Origin: an uncultured Alsobacter sp.
GTDB taxonomy: Bacteria; Pseudomonadota; Alphaproteobacteria; Rhizobiales; Beijerinckiaceae
Length of the DNA stretch: 64,000 nt
Assembly: GCF_945952055.1 (NCBI RefSeq)
Contig: NZ_CAMFHB010000027.1
Coordinates: 1-64,000 of the forward strand
Direction of reading: 5' to 3'
Of the stretch, positions 61,161 through 64,000 are shown piece by piece. The translations under genes and the position numbers were made by a program. The stretch's first letter is position 1; the number at the start of each line of letters is the position of its first letter. Under the pieces are notes generated by a model. It saw nothing but the letters and a program-made list of their open reading frames with translations. It was not told where the DNA came from and ran no database searches.

Positions 61161-62024
61161 CTAGTGAGGTTGGGCGCCAGCATCCGGCCCCAGGATCAAC
61201 TGCCGCTGTGTGCCGAGCCCCGCCACGCCGAGGGTCACCACGTCGCCCGGCTTCAGGAACTGCGGCGGCTTCATGCCCAGCCCGACGCCCGGAGGGGTGC
61301 CGGTGGTCACGACGTCGCCCGGCATCAGCTTCATAAACTGGGTGATGTACGAGACGAGATAGGCGATCGGGAAAATCATCTTCCGCGTCGTGCCGGTCTG
61401 CCGACGCTCGCCGTTCACGTCCAGCCAGAGGTCGAGGTCCTGGACGTCGGCGATCTCGTCGGTCGTCACGAGCCAGGGTCCGAGCGGCCCGAACCCCGGA
61501 GCGCTCTTGCCCTTGATCCACTGGCCGCCCCGCTCGATCTGCAGCGCTCGCTCCGACACGTCGTGACACACGGCGTAGCCCGCGACATGGGAGAGCGCGT
61601 CGTCGGGGCTGACCAGGAACGCTTCGCGCCCTATCACGAAGGCGATCTCGACCTCCCAGTCGGTCTTCTCCGAGCCCGGAAGAAGCCGGATGGGATCGTC
61701 CGGCCCGGACAACGACGTGGTGGCCTTGCTGAAGAGGACCGGTTCCGAGGGAACAGGCGTGTTCGTCTCAAGGGCGTGATCGACGTAGTTCAGACCGACG
61801 GCAATGAAGTTGCGGACCTCGCCGACGCAGGGGCCGAGACGGACACCCGCAGGAACGACCGGCAGGGTGCCAGGGTCGAGAGCGGAAAGCTTCGCGATCG
61901 ACGCGGGGGACAAGGTGTCGCCCGCGATGTCGGACACGATGCTGGAGAGGTCGCGGATCGATCCGTCGGACGCCAGCAAGGCCGGCTTTTCGCGGCCGGG
62001 GTCACCATAGCGCAGGAGCTTCAT
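61161..62024 (-). CDS. Fumarylacetoacetate hydrolase-family enzyme
   Basis: The 287-residue protein has an N-terminal strand domain (KLLRYGDPGREKPALLASDG) and the FAH catalytic domain with GLNYVDHALETN, EPVLFSKATTSLSGPDDPI, the metal-binding Glu pair in DWEVEIAFVIGREA, and TTGTPPGVGLGMKPPQFLKPGD. The family cleaves carbon-carbon bonds of acyl pyruvates or decarboxylates and isomerises ring-fission products. With the MhpD-like gene in the same operon it points to breakdown of a keto-acid produced by ring opening. Confidence 0.93.
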   Translation of the reverse strand: MKLLRYGDPGREKPALLASDGSIRDLSSIVSDIAGDTLSPASIAKLSALDPGTLPVVPAGVRLGPCVGEVRNFIAVGLNYVDHALETNTPVPSEPVLFSKATTSLSGPDDPIRLLPGSEKTDWEVEIAFVIGREAFLVSPDDALSHVAGYAVCHDVSERALQIERGGQWIKGKSAPGFGPLGPWLVTTDEIADVQDLDLWLDVNGERRQTGTTRKMIFPIAYLVSYITQFMKLMPGDVVTTGTPPGVGLGMKPPQFLKPGDVVTLGVAGLGTQRQLILGPDAGAQPH

Positions 62025-62044
62025 CGTTCTTCGCTTCCGGATTG

Positions 62045-62734
62045 TCAGGCGGACGGCGTGTTGCCGAGGAGGTCAAACTGGAGCCGGTACAGACCGCGCT
62101 CGGGATTGTCGGGCTGCACGCCGTCCAGCAGTGCCGATCCGAGCGGCCCGCCGAGGCAGGCACGCGCGGCCGCCTCCGTCGACGTCTCGACCATGACGAC
62201 CCAGCGCGGCACCGCGTTCTCCGGCCGCCCCTTCTGTTCAGCCGTCTTCGCGCGGCTGGCCGCCAGGTCGGCGCGACAAATGTGCGCCGCGACAATGGCG
62301 GCTTGGCCGAGAAGTCCCTCAAGGGCCTCGACCAGACGCCGCATCAGCGCCTCGTCGTGGGTTGGGTCGCAGTCGAACCGCAGGGTCGCGATGAAACCTC
62401 CCGACCCCGGACCGCGAGACCATTCGGTGGCGCACAAGGAGCGGGCCGTGTTGCGGAAGTGACGGACGGAATCGGTCGTCCAGGGCGTCGGCGCGTTCAG
62501 TCGCGTGAGGTAGTCGGGGCCACTCAGGACCTCGGTGCCGGCGACTTCATAAAGCGTGAAGTAGGCCGGTTGCCCATCACCCGCTTCGGCCTTGTAGCGC
62601 CGCCCGCGGAGGAAGCCGCGGATGCCGACACGCTCGGGAATGTGCTCCCGGTTGTGCCACTCGTAGAAGTTGTCCCGCCCCTCATCGGTGATGTCGTTCC
62701 AGATGGCGACCACGCCAGATCCCGCAAGGGCCAT
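62045..62734 (-). CDS. EthD-like / DUF4286-type ferredoxin-fold protein
   Basis: The 229-residue protein has a repeated ferredoxin-like layout. The first half has VVAIWNDITDEGRDNFYEWH, then NREHIPERVGIRGFLRGRRY, a dimeric alpha-beta barrel signature with conserved His residues and Arg. The second half (about 110-225) repeats a similar pattern ending RWVVMVETSTEAAARACL. Proteins of this kind often occur with ring-cleavage enzymes, but no reaction is established. It lies between the FAH and hydratase genes with short gaps, so it is part of their operon. Confidence 0.75.
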   Translation of the reverse strand: MALAGSGVVAIWNDITDEGRDNFYEWHNREHIPERVGIRGFLRGRRYKAEAGDGQPAYFTLYEVAGTEVLSGPDYLTRLNAPTPWTTDSVRHFRNTARSLCATEWSRGPGSGGFIATLRFDCDPTHDEALMRRLVEALEGLLGQAAIVAAHICRADLAASRAKTAEQKGRPENAVPRWVVMVETSTEAAARACLGGPLGSALLDGVQPDNPERGLYRLQFDLLGNTPSA

Positions 62735-62770
62735 GTCTTCTCTCCACGCTTTCGGCCAGAGGCCGCCTGT

Positions 62771-63493
62771 TCAGGATTGCCGGAACCGGATCGCCACGGC
62801 GGTGGCGGGGTCGCCGAACGTCGCCACGTAGCGCTTCCCGGCGTCCACGAGTGGAGCGCCGGTGAATGAACCGGTGATCACCCGCTGCCCGGCCTTCAGC
62901 CCGCCGCATCGGTCCTGCTGGTCGTTGGCCCAGGCCAGAAGCCCTGCGAGCGGATCGCCGTGGGGGTGCTCTCCCGACGCGATCTCCACGCCGCCAGCCG
63001 ACAGCACGGCGCGGGGTGGAAGCGCCGAGCGATCGGCGACCGGGGCGCCGACAACGACGCCTGCATTGCCAAGCGCGTCGGCGAGGAAGGCCGTGAAGGG
63101 CACCGCCGGCGGTTCGCCGAGGCGGCCGCAGACGATCTCGAAAGCCACGTGCACGGAGGCGATCGCGTCGAGAATGTCGGCACGATCGTAGGTCGCCGAG
63201 CGAGGCGGCAGGTCACGACCCAGCACGAAGCCGATTTCGCTTTCGATCCGCGTCCCGGCTGCATGGCCGAGCACGTCATCCGATGAAAACACGTCGATGT
63301 TGGCGATCGGCGCGGCAGCGGCTCGGCCCCCGACAATGGCGACCTTCCATCCCGCGACGGTCGCGCCGCGTTTGGCCAGGACCGCGGCCTGAACACGGTA
63401 GGCGTCCTCGACACCAAGATCGGGCAACGGTCCTGCAAGGCCGGATCGTGCCGCCAGCAGGATGTCGCCTGCCTTCTCGACCAGCCCGGTCAT
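62771..63493 (-). CDS. 2-keto-4-pentenoate hydratase-like enzyme (MhpD family)
   Basis: The 240-residue protein matches the MhpD/HpaH group of the FAH superfamily: DAYRVQAAVLAKRGATVAGW at the start, the metal-binding Glu pair in RIESEIGFVLGRDLPP, VHVAFEIVCGRLGEPP, and the final VITGSFTGAPLVDAGKRYVA. Family members hydrate 2-hydroxy-dienoates or decarboxylate oxalocrotonate in meta-cleavage pathways. Its ATG overlaps the stop of the upstream oxidoreductase gene (ATGA), and the FAH-family gene follows, so they probably act in consecutive steps. Confidence 0.9.
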   Translation of the reverse strand: MTGLVEKAGDILLAARSGLAGPLPDLGVEDAYRVQAAVLAKRGATVAGWKVAIVGGRAAAAPIANIDVFSSDDVLGHAAGTRIESEIGFVLGRDLPPRSATYDRADILDAIASVHVAFEIVCGRLGEPPAVPFTAFLADALGNAGVVVGAPVADRSALPPRAVLSAGGVEIASGEHPHGDPLAGLLAWANDQQDRCGGLKAGQRVITGSFTGAPLVDAGKRYVATFGDPATAVAIRFRQS

Positions 63494-64000
63494 GGCGCCA
63501 CGTCCTTGACGGCCACCGTCTCGCCGCCCCGTGCTGCCGACCGGTAGCCGGCCTCCACGACGGCGAGGGCTCGAGCCGCTTCGCGCAGCCCCGCGGATGG
63601 CGGCCGGCCACTGGCGACGCGCTGCAGCGTGTCCGACAGGAAGATCGGGTAGTAGCGATCCGTCTCGTAGTCGAACTTCTCCGACCGCGACTCGGCGGCG
63701 CCCCGACGCTTCATGGTCAGTTGGTCGGCAAATCCCTGGAAGTACGCCTCGTCATGCGCGACGGAGAAGCTGAACTCGCGTTGGTCCCCGGCGGAACTCG
63801 GATAGAGATAGCCGGTGGACACAGTCGCGAGGTGGCCGGACGCAGTTGTCAGCGTGAACACGGCCAGTTCCTCGACGTCCGTGTCCTGACGGAAGCGTTG
63901 CGTGCGACCGCTGACACTGGCGATCGGCTCGCCTGCGAGGACCTGGACGAGGTCGTAGAAGTGCACGCCGACATTGATCGCCGACCCGCCGCCCGAGATC
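63490..64000 (-). CDS. Gfo/Idh/MocA-type oxidoreductase, C-terminal part
   Basis: Only the last 169 codons are in the window. The sequence after the edge reads ISGGGSAINVGVHFYDLVQ, the GGGxxxxxGxHxxD pattern at the active site of Gfo/Idh/MocA enzymes, followed by the beta-sheet substrate domain (TLTTASGHLATVSTGYLYPS) and FLSDTLQRVASGRPPSAGLR. These enzymes oxidise a hydroxyl of a cyclic or sugar-like substrate with NAD(P). The stop codon overlaps the ATG of the hydratase-like gene, so it leads or precedes the ring-fission set. Confidence 0.88.
   Translation of the reverse strand, partial: ISGGGSAINVGVHFYDLVQVLAGEPIASVSGRTQRFRQDTDVEELAVFTLTTASGHLATVSTGYLYPSSAGDQREFSFSVAHDEAYFQGFADQLTMKRRGAAESRSEKFDYETDRYYPIFLSDTLQRVASGRPPSAGLREAARALAVVEAGYRSAARGGETVAVKDVAP

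Noticed and set aside
59461-61569. A 702-residue fusion of the isomerase-like protein with an N-terminal extension
   Set aside because: The extension is an Arg-rich out-of-frame reading of the SDR and FAH genes; homology starts at the ATG at 60273.

Overview
The window is GC-rich DNA, roughly two thirds G+C by eye, with long overlapping open frames on both strands and strong G/C bias at third codon positions. Gene types (Tat- and Sec-exported hydrolases, fused TRAP permease, Ohr, ECF sigma with RskA-like anti-sigma, AcnA-type aconitase, IclR and LysR regulators of catabolic operons) point to an alphaproteobacterium, probably a soil or plant-associated Hyphomicrobiales/Rhizobiales-type organism. 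This placement is an inference, not a proof.

Region 1 (1-739) is chromosomal flank: the end of an unknown gene, an NTF2-like gene and a tRNA-Glu(CUC). Region 2 (692-22415) is a complete integrative element inserted in that tRNA. The 48 bases from the anticodon stem to the 3' end of the tRNA (692-739) are repeated perfectly at 22368-22415, and a second 31-bp repeat (27 of 31 identical) lies just inside both ends (778-808 and 22245-22275). More than half of the element is one 3934-codon gene for a DarB-like polyvalent protein: pyrophosphatase-like domain, adenine methylase, strawberry-notch-type helicase, HEAFH metallopeptidase motif and a phage-type C-terminal region. A 97-codon gene with its own strong ribosome binding site appears to be nested inside it in another frame. 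The rest of the element is a RhuM gene, an AlpA-like regulator, a probable replication initiator carrying four iteron-like repeats inside its gene, a divergent RecG-like helicase, XRE-type and ribbon-helix-helix regulators with repeats and a palindrome, a lipoprotein and a tyrosine integrase. No capsid, tail, terminase or conjugation gene is seen.

Region 3 begins at the repeated tRNA end. A second tyrosine recombinase (22551-24263), preceded by three 11-bp tandem repeats, suggests that a second island is stacked on the same site; its expected box I arginine is replaced by isoleucine. After it come an aldehyde dehydrogenase with divergent LysR gene, then a 914-aa winged-helix/NB-ARC/TPR regulator facing a redox/exported-enzyme set (Ohr, alpha/beta hydrolase, DipZ-like CcdA-thioredoxin fusion, a small exported peptide, Tat-exported epoxide-hydrolase-like enzyme, SDR), and an ABC-F gene.

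Region 4 (36880-45975) is a compact type I secretion locus: Sel1 protein, small OmpA protein, a membrane-anchored Ala/Pro-rich protein, HlyD-type adaptor, PrtD-type ABC exporter and two proposed substrates, divergent from an ECF sigma/anti-sigma pair. One substrate is built of three copies of an unfamiliar repeat (TTHDKA ... GAAGST ... SSTSAM). Both substrates lack RTX repeats but end in the same four residues, SLIG, encoded by different codons. This is the strongest candidate for an undescribed system in the window.

Region 5 (46384-64000) is catabolic: an N-terminally truncated aconitase-like enzyme, a PDC-lactonase-like amidohydrolase, a metallo-beta-lactamase-fold enzyme, acyl-CoA ligase and thiolase, a TRAP uptake system, an unfamiliar internally duplicated protein, two SDRs, an IclR regulator with a palindromic operator, a xylose-isomerase-like protein, an FAH-family enzyme, an EthD-like protein, a 2-keto-4-pentenoate-hydratase-like enzyme and a Gfo/Idh/MocA oxidoreductase cut by the window edge. 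Together they look like import and breakdown of an organic acid or ring-cleavage product whose identity cannot be read from the sequence.
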